A stretch of DNA of 24,272 nucleotides, taken from a virus. The translations under genes and the position numbers were made by a program. The stretch covers positions 1 through 24,272 of IMG/VR virus record IMGVR_UViG_3300025687_000318, one strand, 5' to 3'. Below, in pieces: positions 6,129-15,900 of this stretch (the first letter of the stretch is position 1; every line of letters begins with the position of its first letter). Below the pieces are notes generated by a model, which was not told the DNA's origin, did no database searches, and was given only the letters and a program-made list of their open reading frames with translations.

Positions 6129-9100
6129 TGTCTAGAGAACTTTTTAGCCAAATCATTGGACCACTTAACAAAGGTGTAAACCAACAAGCAGATAGCTTTG
6201 TTCTTCCTGGTTTTGCCAAGGTCCTAGACAACGGCGTTTGTGACCTTGTAGAGGGTCTTAAAAAGCGTTTGGGTTCTGTGCCGCTTAAACGAGTTGATAC
6301 GTTGACTCAGAACGCTGGTGGACTAACTCTGACTGCACCGATCAAATGGAACGAAGCTTGGGTTTATGTTTACAACCGAAGCAGCACAGAGCGTTTCATT
6401 CTGATTGCAGCAGACGATAGTAGGACTGTTTCTCGTACTGGAAACATAACAAACGGATCTGCAGTGGTAGCTTCTGTAAGCTCTATGACAGATTTGTTTA
6501 TTGGAGCTGGAGTAACAGGTACTGGTATCCCCGCAAATACCACCATTGTTGATATTGATACTGCTGGCTCTCGCGTCACTCTTAGCAAAAACGCAACTGC
6601 TACGACAACTGGAGTCACGCTAACGGTTGAATCTAATTACACCTTTGTAACTGGTGTATCAAACGTCGAGCCTATTAGTGGCATTCTTCCTGAGGTGGTT
6701 CCTGTTGAGCAGTCTTTTTCAAACATTACCTCCGCCAATCTTGAGTACCTACGTGGATCTGGCAGGGCTCGTGATCGGTTTAGGGCTACGTCATTCCAAG
6801 ATTATGTCTTTATTACAAACGTTCAAAAGGAAGTTAGTTACGACGCTACAGAAACGCTAACTCGTTACAACATCAGTAACATTAGTAGCAACTTCAGACC
6901 TACTCGTGCTCAGGTATGGGTCAAGCTGGTTGACTACGATACTGAGTATTCAGTTCACATCACTCTTGATAACGGTGATGAGATTAGTGGTCACTACCTA
7001 AGCCCTTCTCTTACTGACGCTGCTGGAAACGCAAACGTTGTTAGTTCTGCTGACATTGCAGCAAGACTTGTCAGCTTTACCAACACCATTACAGGTTCAA
7101 CATCTATTGGTAGCTCTACTATCACAAGTGTCACAACAACCGATATTAAACAGGTACACGGCGGAGAGCGTATTACTGGTACTGGTATCCCTGCTAATAC
7201 CTTTATCGGTACTGTAGACACCACAGCACTGACGTTCACACTGGTCAACGAAGCTGGTACAGCCGTCAACGCTACTGCTAATGGTTCTACCACTTTGACC
7301 ATTGGGCACGGTCTTGATCAAGTTGATATTCATAATGAACTCAACTTTGAAATTCAAGACTCTCAAATTCTGATTACCTGCGCCAACGCCAACAGGTTTA
7401 TTCAAAGCATTGTTGCTGCTGACGCTCGGGGCAACACTTTGATGGCTGGTTTCTCCAATCAGGTGACCAGTATTGTTGAGCTTCCTCCGTTCTCTTGGGA
7501 GGGTTATACAGTCCTTGTAGCTCCCGATGGTTCTTCAGATCAAAGCTCGTACTACCTAACCTTTAACGCTGAGAACACTACAACTAACGGTGACTTTGCT
7601 CGAGGTGTGTGGGAGGAATCTGCTGGTTGGGGAACTAGAGGTCAGTACGATGACAACACAATGCCTCATGCGTTTGCTTACTACCGAAACGCAAGCGGTC
7701 TTGTGCGGTTTACTTTCCAACCTTTTAGCGGCACTACTTACACTGACGGTACTGTTTCTATCGACCTTCCTGGTTGGACTAATCGCCTTGCTGGTGACGC
7801 AGATGAATTACCAGGACCGTCTTTTGTAGATAACGCTATTAACGACATTGTGTTCTTTAAGAACCGTCTTGGATTCGTTAGTGGTGAAAACGTCATCCTG
7901 AGTGAAGCAGGTGCCTATTACAACTTCTGGCAGCAGTCAGCTCTACAGGTTGTAGATAGCGATCCTATTGACCTCACAGCTGTCAGTAACGACGTTGCTG
8001 TGTTGAACTATGCGTTGCAGCAGCAGGACGAACTTGTACTGTTCTCAAACGAGAACCAGTTCCGTCTGTACTCTGGTGACAACGTTACGTTCTCTCCTGA
8101 AACAGCCTCTGTAGGCCGTATTAGCTCCATCAGTATGGAGCCCTATGTAAAGCCTGAGCAGGTGGGTCCACAGGTTCTGTTCCCTGTTAAAGAAGGAGAC
8201 TTCACTGGTTTCCATACCTTCATTACTACTGACCGAACTGTTGGTATCAACTTGGGACAAACAGCAGTCATCACAGAAACTGTTCCCAAGTACATCCCTA
8301 AAAACATTGACTCGTTGGCTGTCAGCCGTACAGACCAGTATTTGGTAGCTCTCAGTCGTGACGACTCCGATGCTTTGTATGTGTATCAGTTCTTCTGGGA
8401 GGCTTCTGGAGGCTCTCTAACCAACAGACAGAACGCTTGGCATCGTTGGACGTTCCCTAATAAGAGTATTCACTGGTGTGATTTTGTGGAGGGCACTCTC
8501 TACAAGCTGGTTAGCTACAACAACGCTGGTACGACTGAATACTACCTTGAGGGTCTTAACGCTTCTAGACCTCCTCAATCCAGCAATGATTTGTTCCTGT
8601 TGGATCGTCAGCTTTCTAGCTCCATTACGACTGACTTGGGTGCTGTAACGTTCAGCTACAACGCTGCAACAAATAAGACTACAGTTAATTTGCCTTACCG
8701 TACTGTTAACACAAGTCAGTTCGCCGTAATCAAGGTTGATTCGTCTGATGCAGCAGAATCTCAGAAGCGCTGGATCGTGGCTAATAGTGTTCCGGCTGGT
8801 GTTACTAGTTTCGTTTGCGATAGCCTTGGGGATTTTTCAAGCAGCTCTTGGGTCTTTGGTGAGCAATTTACGTTTACCTATCGACCGCCTCAGCTCATGC
8901 CTTACAGCAGAACAGCGACCGAAAACACTTTTATTGGCAATCGTACTGGTCGTCTGCAGCTGCGATATCTTGATGTTTATTACAGCGATGCAAGATACTT
9001 CACTGTTGAAGTGACACCTAAGCATCGAGATCTAGTTACCTATGAGTTTGACCGTCGAGATCCTCTTAACGGAAACATCGTTATCAGCCAAGAGGAGCCA

Positions 9101-9247
9101 TTTGAAGAGGCTAAATTCAGAGCCTATATTCAAAGCAAGAACGACCAAGTTACAGTGGAGCTAGTGAACGACAGCATCGACCAGGCTAAGTTCATTGCCC
9201 TTGAGTGGACTGGTCTGTATTTTGACGTTGCGAGGAAGTACGGCTAA
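6128..9247 (+). CDS. tail tubular protein B (tail nozzle), T7 gp12 family, with extra modules
   Basis: 1,039 residues (T7 gp12 is 794). It forms the tail nozzle through which DNA leaves. Family blocks: GPLNKGVNQQADSFVLPGFA near the N-terminus, VEGLKKRLGSVPL, the W-rich DDNTMPHAFAYYRN region, NDIVFFKNRLGFVSGENVIL (572-591) with DPIDLTAVSNDVAVLNYALQ after it, and GRLQLRYLDVYYSDARYF near the end. Two related ~70-75-residue modules, each with GTGIPANT (131-138 and 351-358), are absent from remembered T7 gp12 and explain part of the extra length. The gene overlaps its neighbours by 1 nt on each side (TAATG). Confidence 0.95.
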   Translation: MSRELFSQIIGPLNKGVNQQADSFVLPGFAKVLDNGVCDLVEGLKKRLGSVPLKRVDTLTQNAGGLTLTAPIKWNEAWVYVYNRSSTERFILIAADDSRTVSRTGNITNGSAVVASVSSMTDLFIGAGVTGTGIPANTTIVDIDTAGSRVTLSKNATATTTGVTLTVESNYTFVTGVSNVEPISGILPEVVPVEQSFSNITSANLEYLRGSGRARDRFRATSFQDYVFITNVQKEVSYDATETLTRYNISNISSNFRPTRAQVWVKLVDYDTEYSVHITLDNGDEISGHYLSPSLTDAAGNANVVSSADIAARLVSFTNTITGSTSIGSSTITSVTTTDIKQVHGGERITGTGIPANTFIGTVDTTALTFTLVNEAGTAVNATANGSTTLTIGHGLDQVDIHNELNFEIQDSQILITCANANRFIQSIVAADARGNTLMAGFSNQVTSIVELPPFSWEGYTVLVAPDGSSDQSSYYLTFNAENTTTNGDFARGVWEESAGWGTRGQYDDNTMPHAFAYYRNASGLVRFTFQPFSGTTYTDGTVSIDLPGWTNRLAGDADELPGPSFVDNAINDIVFFKNRLGFVSGENVILSEAGAYYNFWQQSALQVVDSDPIDLTAVSNDVAVLNYALQQQDELVLFSNENQFRLYSGDNVTFSPETASVGRISSISMEPYVKPEQVGPQVLFPVKEGDFTGFHTFITTDRTVGINLGQTAVITETVPKYIPKNIDSLAVSRTDQYLVALSRDDSDALYVYQFFWEASGGSLTNRQNAWHRWTFPNKSIHWCDFVEGTLYKLVSYNNAGTTEYYLEGLNASRPPQSSNDLFLLDRQLSSSITTDLGAVTFSYNAATNKTTVNLPYRTVNTSQFAVIKVDSSDAAESQKRWIVANSVPAGVTSFVCDSLGDFSSSSWVFGEQFTFTYRPPQLMPYSRTATENTFIGNRTGRLQLRYLDVYYSDARYFTVEVTPKHRDLVTYEFDRRDPLNGNIVISQEEPFEEAKFRAYIQSKNDQVTVELVNDSIDQAKFIALEWTGLYFDVARKYG
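6422..6631 (+). repeat. GTGIPANT module, copy 1, within tail tube B
   Basis: Residues ~99-168 of the tail tube B product: a Ser/Thr/Val-rich beta-type module with the core VTGTGIPANTTIVDIDTAG followed by VTLSKNATATTTGVTLTV. It parallels the copy at 7082. At DNA level GGTACTGGTATCCC occurs in both copies (6518 and 7178). Confidence 0.8.
7082..7309 (+). repeat. GTGIPANT module, copy 2, within tail tube B
   Basis: Residues ~319-394: the same pattern as copy 1, with core ITGTGIPANTFIGTVDTT followed by FTLVNEAGTAVNATANG and STTLTIG. Such modules recur in marine phage structural proteins and are thought to be surface-exposed beta domains; that role is inference here. Confidence 0.8.
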
Positions 9248-10143
9248 TGGCTAAAACAGAAAAAACTATTATCCCGCAAGCTTCTCCAGTAAAACCTAAA
9301 TCAAGCATCTTTGATCTGCCCTCAATTCTTAGTATTGCCCAGTTTGGTCTCGGCACTTTGGGAGCCGTTGCTTCCTATAAGTATCAAAAGCTAGAAACCG
9401 AACGGGCTAACGCTGCAGCTCAGACAGAGTTCTGGACTCGTTACGCAGACCAAAGCGCTCAAAACTACCGTAACTACGAGCTACAACTTAACTCTTGGTA
9501 TCGGGAGTCTGACTACGTTGAACGACGTAGACAATACGAAGAGCAGCTCGCAGCGCAACAAGCCGCCTATAAAGGCGCTGTAACCACTGCTGCTACTAAA
9601 AACTTTGAGCGGCAGTTAGCGGACCTTGAAGGTCGCTTCTATGAAGAGGAAGCAAAGGAAACTATTGAGCTGGAAAACATTCGAGCTCAAACCATTGCTG
9701 CAGCTGCTAAAAAAGTGGCTGGTGGTCAAGTTGGTCGTTCTGTTATAAATCTTCAGAACCAATACAACCAACAGTATCTTGCTAATCTCAGCAACCGTCA
9801 GATTACTCGTGGTTACAGGATTGCAGACAAAGTGAGAGCTGGTGAGGCACTTAACATTGCTCGTGAGAACACTAGTAATCAAGTTCAGTTCTATACGCCT
9901 CAACCTATTGCTGATCCTGTCAAACCGATGGCACCTCTGCCTATCCAAGCTGTTCCACCTACAGCAGCTGGCGGTCCTAGTGTTTCCAACCTTGCAGTTC
10001 AAATTGGAACCCTTGGTTTGGATTCTTATTTGAACTACAGAGCTATGCAGCCCCCAACTCCTAAAACTGTTGCAGGGCAATCCCAGTATTCTGGAACTAA
10101 ACCAGCAGCACCCGCACCTACTACTCCTGAGGAGTCACCCTAA
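9247..10143 (+). CDS. internal virion protein, T7 gp14-like
   Basis: 298 residues (T7 gp14 is 196). A Pro/Lys-rich start leads to a hydrophobic segment at ~24-44 (SILSIAQFGLGTLGAVASYK), then a long charged, Gln/Ala-rich helical region (~45-165) with many Tyr, and a Pro-rich tail (TKPAAPAPTTPEESP). This hydrophobic-plus-helix layout and its position after tail tube B match gp14, a core protein ejected first and thought to form the outer-membrane pore. The start is supported by GAGGAAG at 9232-9238, 8 nt upstream, and overlaps the previous stop (TAATG). Assignment is from layout and synteny; direct sequence similarity to T7 is weak by eye. Confidence 0.82.
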   Translation: MAKTEKTIIPQASPVKPKSSIFDLPSILSIAQFGLGTLGAVASYKYQKLETERANAAAQTEFWTRYADQSAQNYRNYELQLNSWYRESDYVERRRQYEEQLAAQQAAYKGAVTTAATKNFERQLADLEGRFYEEEAKETIELENIRAQTIAAAAKKVAGGQVGRSVINLQNQYNQQYLANLSNRQITRGYRIADKVRAGEALNIARENTSNQVQFYTPQPIADPVKPMAPLPIQAVPPTAAGGPSVSNLAVQIGTLGLDSYLNYRAMQPPTPKTVAGQSQYSGTKPAAPAPTTPEESP

Positions 10144-12899
10144 TGACTAGCAGCTTTGGTATTACGCCTCAACGCCAGATTCGAGATCTGGTAGCTCAAC
10201 CAGAAAAACCTGCTGCTCTTCCAGCTCCTGCTCAACCAAGTGCTATTCCTCAACAAGTAGGAGGTCAGTTGATGTATGCCGCTAGTTATCAGCGGGATAC
10301 TGCAGCAGAACAAGGCATTAGAAACATTGAAAACTTCTTAGCTGATAACGGAGTTTTTGATCGTGGTTCAAAGGCTCTTTTTGAAAACTACAAAGCAGAA
10401 AAGAAGCAACAAGCTCAACGTCTTTTCCAACAAGAAGCCAAGGCTTTATACGACACTGTTCAAAACACAAATGAAGTAAAAGAGCTTCAAAAGAAAGGCG
10501 ACACAGAGTTAGCTAAAAAGACTCAACTTAGTAATCCTTGGGTTAACTTCTTTTATTACGACGCTAAGGCCACTAATGCTGGTCAGCAAACTGCTGTAGA
10601 GCTGGCTGCTTGGGCTAAAAGCAATGTAATCAATCTTGCTGAAATTGATGATCCAGCACAGCGTTCTATTCTTGTAGCTCAAAAAGCACAGGAACTGCTT
10701 ACTCAATATGCTGACATTCCTGAAGCTTTTAAAGCTGCAAAGATTGATCCGTTGCTTGCAGCTACTCAAGCTGATATCAAAGCAGACATAGCTAATAAAG
10801 CCTTTGAGCGCCGTGAGCGCGTCATGATCTCTACTGCTCGTGAAAAACTTTTGGGCAAGTGGAAACTTGGCGCTTCGCTAAGCAAAGCTACTAATACAAC
10901 TCAATTTGATCGCCAGTCCATTGCAGCGGGTGTGCTTGAGTTCCGTAAAACCTTGGAAGGTTATGGCTATAAGAGTCAGTTTATTACTGATACGTTAAAT
11001 AACCTTTTTAGAAAGGACGATATTTTCATTGATTTGAATAACGATCAATTAAGTGATATCGGTAACACCTACACCTCTAGAGACCTTTTTAATGCCTTAG
11101 AACCAATCAAAGTTGATGGTATCTCCATCCTTGATTTGGTGGATAGCAAGGGTGACACTCTTCGTCGTGTGATTCGACAAGCAACAAGCCGAGCAATCAA
11201 AGAAAGCGAACTGCACGAAGGCTCTATTGAACGCACCATTCAGCGTCAACAGCGAGAATCAAAACGAATCATTACTGATCGTTCTTCCTCTTGGTGGGCA
11301 AATAATCCAAACCCAACCAACGAGCAAATTGCTGATCAAATCAAAATTGAAATTAATTACATCGACCAACTAAATAAAGCTAATCTACTTCCAGATGGAT
11401 TTGGACCTCAAAACGCAAAAGACTTTGTAAGGGACCTCTACAAATTTAATACCAACAAAGTCGTTACTCCTGAAGAGCAGGCTGATCTTATTCAAGCAGC
11501 AAATAACGAAATAGCAAATGGAGTTGATTCAATTCCTGATTACCTAAAGCAAGCAGCAGAGGGGACGCCTGTTTATTCAGATCTCATCAAAATGTTTGGT
11601 GAGGCAAAGCGCAAAAACACTGCAGGTGATAAAGCTCAAATCAACACTGTAAAAGGTAGTTTGATTAAAACGCTTGTAGATGGTCTCAAGGATTCCTTTA
11701 ACCAAGACGAGGATTTCAAAAGGACTCGTCAACTACCTCGCTACAGGCAGGAAGCTAATGCTGCTCGAGATGCGGCTGTAAGTGCTGCTACACCGCTGTT
11801 TAAGGGTGAGGCTTCAGTTCTTGTAGAGCGCGAATTAAGAACAGCTAAAGCGCGAAACGAAGATATTAACGATCCAAACGTCCAAACTCGCATTCTTAAA
11901 GAAGTTCAATCCAAACTTTATGGACGTGATGAGTTTAAAAATGTTGATCGTTATATCAACGTAGCCAATCCTTCCAAAATCGGAACCGTAACATCTCCTG
12001 TGCCGATCCTGTCAAGTAGGGACACAATTACTGGACAGTGGACCAATTTGATTAAAGACACAGACAGCCGAGCCTCTTGGTCTTCTTTGGCTTCTGCCAC
12101 TTACGGAAACAATCCCAAGGTAGCCCGACAAGCCTTAAACAGCTATTTAATGCTTAATTCCACTGAAATTGGAGAGATCAACAACGCAATCATTAACCCC
12201 GATGCAAAGCTAAGTTTTGCTACAAAGCAGTCGCTTTCAAATCTCAATCAAATTGCCTTTAAAAACAACATACCTATTTCTGAGATTATTGAGCGACAAA
12301 TGAAAACATATTACAGCAACCAGTTTTTGCCGCAAAACTTGTCGGCTAGGGCAAAGGCTCTTGCTAAAACCATTCGATCTGTTGCTGCTGTAACTGGTCC
12401 AACTCCTACTGATATTGGAATTGAAATCTACGACTGGAATCATAGTCACTCAATAAATGGCTCTGGAAATGCAGCAATTGATTTCACGCCTGTAAGGCAG
12501 AACGGTCAATTGGGAAACAACGTCCCTTCTCCTATTAGTGGTCGAGTTGTTTTTGCCGGTAGAGACGGGGGTTACGGCCTTTCAATCATTATTGAAGCTG
12601 CTACCAGTGGTCCTGGTTACAACAAAAACGACCGCATTCGATTTGCTCATTTGGCTCGTTTGTACTGGAAAGCTGGTGACACGATTTCTCGTGGAAGGCC
12701 TGTTGGCAAAAGCGGTGATAGTAGTGCTCATGATTCTAGGCCCGGCTACTCAGGCACTGGTGATGGAGATCCTGGGCACGTCCACGTTCAACGCTATAGA
12801 CCAGGTAAAGGCGTTCCTAAGCAAGCAGATCAGTACCAACAAATTGATCAAGCTAAGTTTGTAAAAGAAGCTTTAGTGCCTTTGTTCCGCCGCAAATAG
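10143..12899 (+). CDS. internal virion protein (gp15 position) with C-terminal M23-type peptidase domain
   Basis: 918 residues (T7 gp15 is 747). Residues ~1-750 are charged and largely helical, as expected of a core protein that is ejected and helps form the periplasmic channel. The C-terminal ~150 residues read as an M23 (lysostaphin-type) fold: GNAAIDF (D780), SPISGRVVFAG, GGYGLSIIIEA, RFAHLARLYWKAGDTISRG (H836), VGKSGDSS and GHVHVQ (H879, H881). The usual first motif HxxxD is NAAID, so the first zinc ligand is Asn776; two His (767, 769) lie just before it. If active, it would cut peptidoglycan during DNA entry. GAGGAG at 10129-10134 lies 8 nt before the start. The stop is followed by 50 nt without a gene. 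Confidence 0.88.
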   Translation: MTSSFGITPQRQIRDLVAQPEKPAALPAPAQPSAIPQQVGGQLMYAASYQRDTAAEQGIRNIENFLADNGVFDRGSKALFENYKAEKKQQAQRLFQQEAKALYDTVQNTNEVKELQKKGDTELAKKTQLSNPWVNFFYYDAKATNAGQQTAVELAAWAKSNVINLAEIDDPAQRSILVAQKAQELLTQYADIPEAFKAAKIDPLLAATQADIKADIANKAFERRERVMISTAREKLLGKWKLGASLSKATNTTQFDRQSIAAGVLEFRKTLEGYGYKSQFITDTLNNLFRKDDIFIDLNNDQLSDIGNTYTSRDLFNALEPIKVDGISILDLVDSKGDTLRRVIRQATSRAIKESELHEGSIERTIQRQQRESKRIITDRSSSWWANNPNPTNEQIADQIKIEINYIDQLNKANLLPDGFGPQNAKDFVRDLYKFNTNKVVTPEEQADLIQAANNEIANGVDSIPDYLKQAAEGTPVYSDLIKMFGEAKRKNTAGDKAQINTVKGSLIKTLVDGLKDSFNQDEDFKRTRQLPRYRQEANAARDAAVSAATPLFKGEASVLVERELRTAKARNEDINDPNVQTRILKEVQSKLYGRDEFKNVDRYINVANPSKIGTVTSPVPILSSRDTITGQWTNLIKDTDSRASWSSLASATYGNNPKVARQALNSYLMLNSTEIGEINNAIINPDAKLSFATKQSLSNLNQIAFKNNIPISEIIERQMKTYYSNQFLPQNLSARAKALAKTIRSVAAVTGPTPTDIGIEIYDWNHSHSINGSGNAAIDFTPVRQNGQLGNNVPSPISGRVVFAGRDGGYGLSIIIEAATSGPGYNKNDRIRFAHLARLYWKAGDTISRGRPVGKSGDSSAHDSRPGYSGTGDGDPGHVHVQRYRPGKGVPKQADQYQQIDQAKFVKEALVPLFRRK

Positions 12900-12917
12900 A
12901 GATATATCCAGTATTTT

Positions 12918-12947
12918 GGAGGAAGCGCCCTTAGTTGCTCTTCCTTC
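12918..12947 (+). promoter_or_regulatory. hairpin that would mask the Shine-Dalgarno before the gp16-like gene
   Basis: GGAGGAAG (12918-12925) can pair with CTTCCTTC (12940-12947): eight pairs including one G-U, with a 14-nt loop. The left arm holds the only good Shine-Dalgarno (GGAGGA). The right arm ends 2 nt before the ATG at 12950. A TTG start at 12935 lies in the loop. No T-tract follows, so it is not a terminator. A translational control role is inference. Confidence 0.5.
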
Positions 12948-12949
12948 AA

Positions 12950-15900
12950 ATGCCTTATATCCCTCTTCGTAATGGTCAATCTGTCTTTATTGAAGACCCT
13001 CAACAAGCTGAAGATCGATACAACCAGGAATGGAAACAGACTTCCGCCAAACCCCAAACTGCACCTGTAAAGCCTGCTGCTGCTAAGCCTACAGCTGTTA
13101 AATCTCAGCCTAAGCCTCAACCCAAACCTAAAGCTCAACGTGGGTTTGATTTAGGCCAGTTTCTTCGTCAGCAAGCTACAGGCGCTGTTAAGGGCGTCAA
13201 GCGTGACGTTGTTGAGGCTGTAAAAGGTGCTGGCCTGACCATGGCTGCAGGACCTTTTGCCCCTGTTGTAGCAGCTACTAGGGCCTCTCAAGGGGTCGCT
13301 CAAACACCAATTCCTGGTACTAAAACAACTGTTGGTGCTGAAGCAGCAAAAGTAATCAAAGATATCCCTCGTAAGGCCGTTAACGAACTTGTAGCAACTG
13401 CTGAGCAGATTTCTAAAACAACTGAAGGAGCAACTCCTGCTGGTCTTCTTGGTGGTCCTATGACTACCGGAGACCTTGAGCGTGATAAGCAAATTGAGCA
13501 AGAAAAGATTCAAAACGCTCAGATTGCTGTAGAAACGCTTCGTAGAACTGGTATGACTCCTGATGGGTTTAGCTACGGCATTAAACCGTCTACGCCTCTC
13601 ATTGGTCCAATGTTTAGTGATGACAGTGCGTATGTCAAAGCTGAAGTCGTCCCAGAAACTGCTGTAGGCCGTCTAGCGTCTTCTATCGGCGCTGCAATGT
13701 TGTTTGATCGGGGCGTTAGTACTTTGGTTCAAAGCCCCTCCATGGTGGCTCGAACTGGTAAAGCGTTTAAAGATATTTGGAGATCTAAAGACGTTAAAGA
13801 AGGTCTTCGTGCCGGTGCTCTTTTTCTAGCAAAAGATGTTTTTCCAAACACAGCTCAAGACTTGATTTACTTTGGTCCTGAGATTCCCGTCAAGATCCAG
13901 AAACAGTTTGAACCTATTCAGCAAATGCAATCAGCTGAAGAGCGTTTGAACGCTACTAAAGCTGTTACGGCCTCTTCTCCTCAAGAGTTTGATTACTACT
14001 ACGAGCAGTTTCTAAACGCTGCAGGTGGTATTGGTGTTCTTACTGGCGTTCGTGCTGCTGTAGGACTGCGTTCTACTTTTATGGCAGCAAACCGTTTTTA
14101 CAACAAAACGGCTCAAGGCGTACCTTCTACCCAAGCAATGGAAGATGCTTTGGATGAAGTTGTACCAGTAACTCAGCAAGAGATTGAAGTAAAAGGCGTA
14201 GAGCAAGCTTTTGTTGATATTGAAGACAAACTAGGCGCCATCAACACTGATCTGTACCGCAAGATTGATGAAAATACAGCAAAAATTGCTTTTTCTACTC
14301 GATCAGGTGCTGAGACGTTTTTGAAAAAGCAGCAAGAAATCACACCTGAACTTCAAACTCTTCAGCAAGGACTTGCTGCTGTGCCTCCGACTGGTACAGA
14401 ACGTGTCACTACCCAAGCTGAAATTGATTCTTTGCAAAAAGCTCTGGGGGTTAAGACTCCTGAACAGGTAGTTGCAAAGCAAAAGATGCTGGAAGAGCGT
14501 CTAGCTGCCTATGAGGCTGCTTCTGCTGCTGATCCTGAGTGGATTAACAAGTCCACAGGTACTGGCAAACGAGCCAGCAAAAACAGCACAAAGCTTCGCA
14601 TGGCTACTGTTGCTGCTGAGCGTCTCCAACAGCTTCAATTACTGCAAACCAAACTTCAATTGCTGGACAACACTGAGCTTGAGCGTGTTGCCAAAATAAG
14701 CGCTCTTGAGGCCAAGATTGCTGAAAGCAAGACTAATTTTGTTGCTTTTACTGATTCTCTTGGCGAAGCTCGCCAATTGGTCAACGCTCTTGATGAACTG
14801 GATGCAGAACGAATTAAGTACTCAGAAGCTCGTAATTCTTTGCTGCTAAGCCAAGGTCGTACTGATGAGATTGAACCTGACCTGTCACTACAAGATGACA
14901 TTGGTTTGGCTTACAAAGCTCTTAAAGACCTTTTAAACGAGGCTGACATTGCTGTTGCTTCAGATCAACTAACTCCTGAATTTGTTCAAAATTTTGTCAG
15001 CCGTGTTGATGACATTCACAACAGAATTATTGATAACGGTGGTGTTGCTCCTTCTGTAATTGAAGGTGCTGAAGGCATTCAGGTAACAGAAGATATGCTT
15101 CTGAATCCTCGAGCTGAAGCGCCAGTTAAAAATGAGGTGCCTGTAACAATTGATGAAAACGGAGAGGTCGCTGTAGACACTGATGAGCTGGGTCTTCGTC
15201 GCTTGGCAACTGAAACGCCAGTTAACGATGTCGAAGCCTCAAGCAAGGAGATTACTAAAGCTCTTAATAAAGAACTTAATCAATATCAAAACCCAACCGA
15301 AACTCAAGAAACCCTTGATGATTGGTTGCGTGGTTTTGATGAGACTTTGGCAAAACAACAAGAGCTAGCAGATCTTGATGCGATCAACGGGACCAATCTT
15401 GCTGAAGAAGCTACTGAAATCTTTAATACCAACGCACTTAAATACACTGATACTTTTGAAAATGCAGCAGCTGTTAAGGCCGCTGTCGAAAAGCTTAATC
15501 AAAGAGATCCTAATTTAGTTGCAAAACAAGCTCGTATTGCCATCAGTAAATTAGCTACAACACTTGGCGATGATTCTATTTTCCGTCAAATGGCTTTGCT
15601 AACAGAAGCAGAAAAATTTGGTCAGGATGTTAAACAAAATCTCAACCTTGTTATCGTTGCAGCTTCAATGCTGGATAACAGCGCTGTAAGAGCTCTTCGT
15701 TCTGCTCGTGATTACAAGGTTTCATTTAATAATCCAGACGTTTCACCTGTAGAGCGAGTCAAAGTTTTACAAAATTTTAAAGACAATTTTATGGTTCTAA
15801 TGATGAACCTTAAAGCTCTTGATGCTCAGTTTGAAGGTATCGGTAACGCTCTTCGTTTATTTAGCGACAAGAATCAACTGGAGTACTCCACTGATGCTCC

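Noticed and set aside
12538-12864. 108-codon + strand ORF inside the M23-like region
   Set aside because: Out-of-frame shadow: hydrophobic, no ribosome site, and the overlapping frame carries the clear M23-like motifs.
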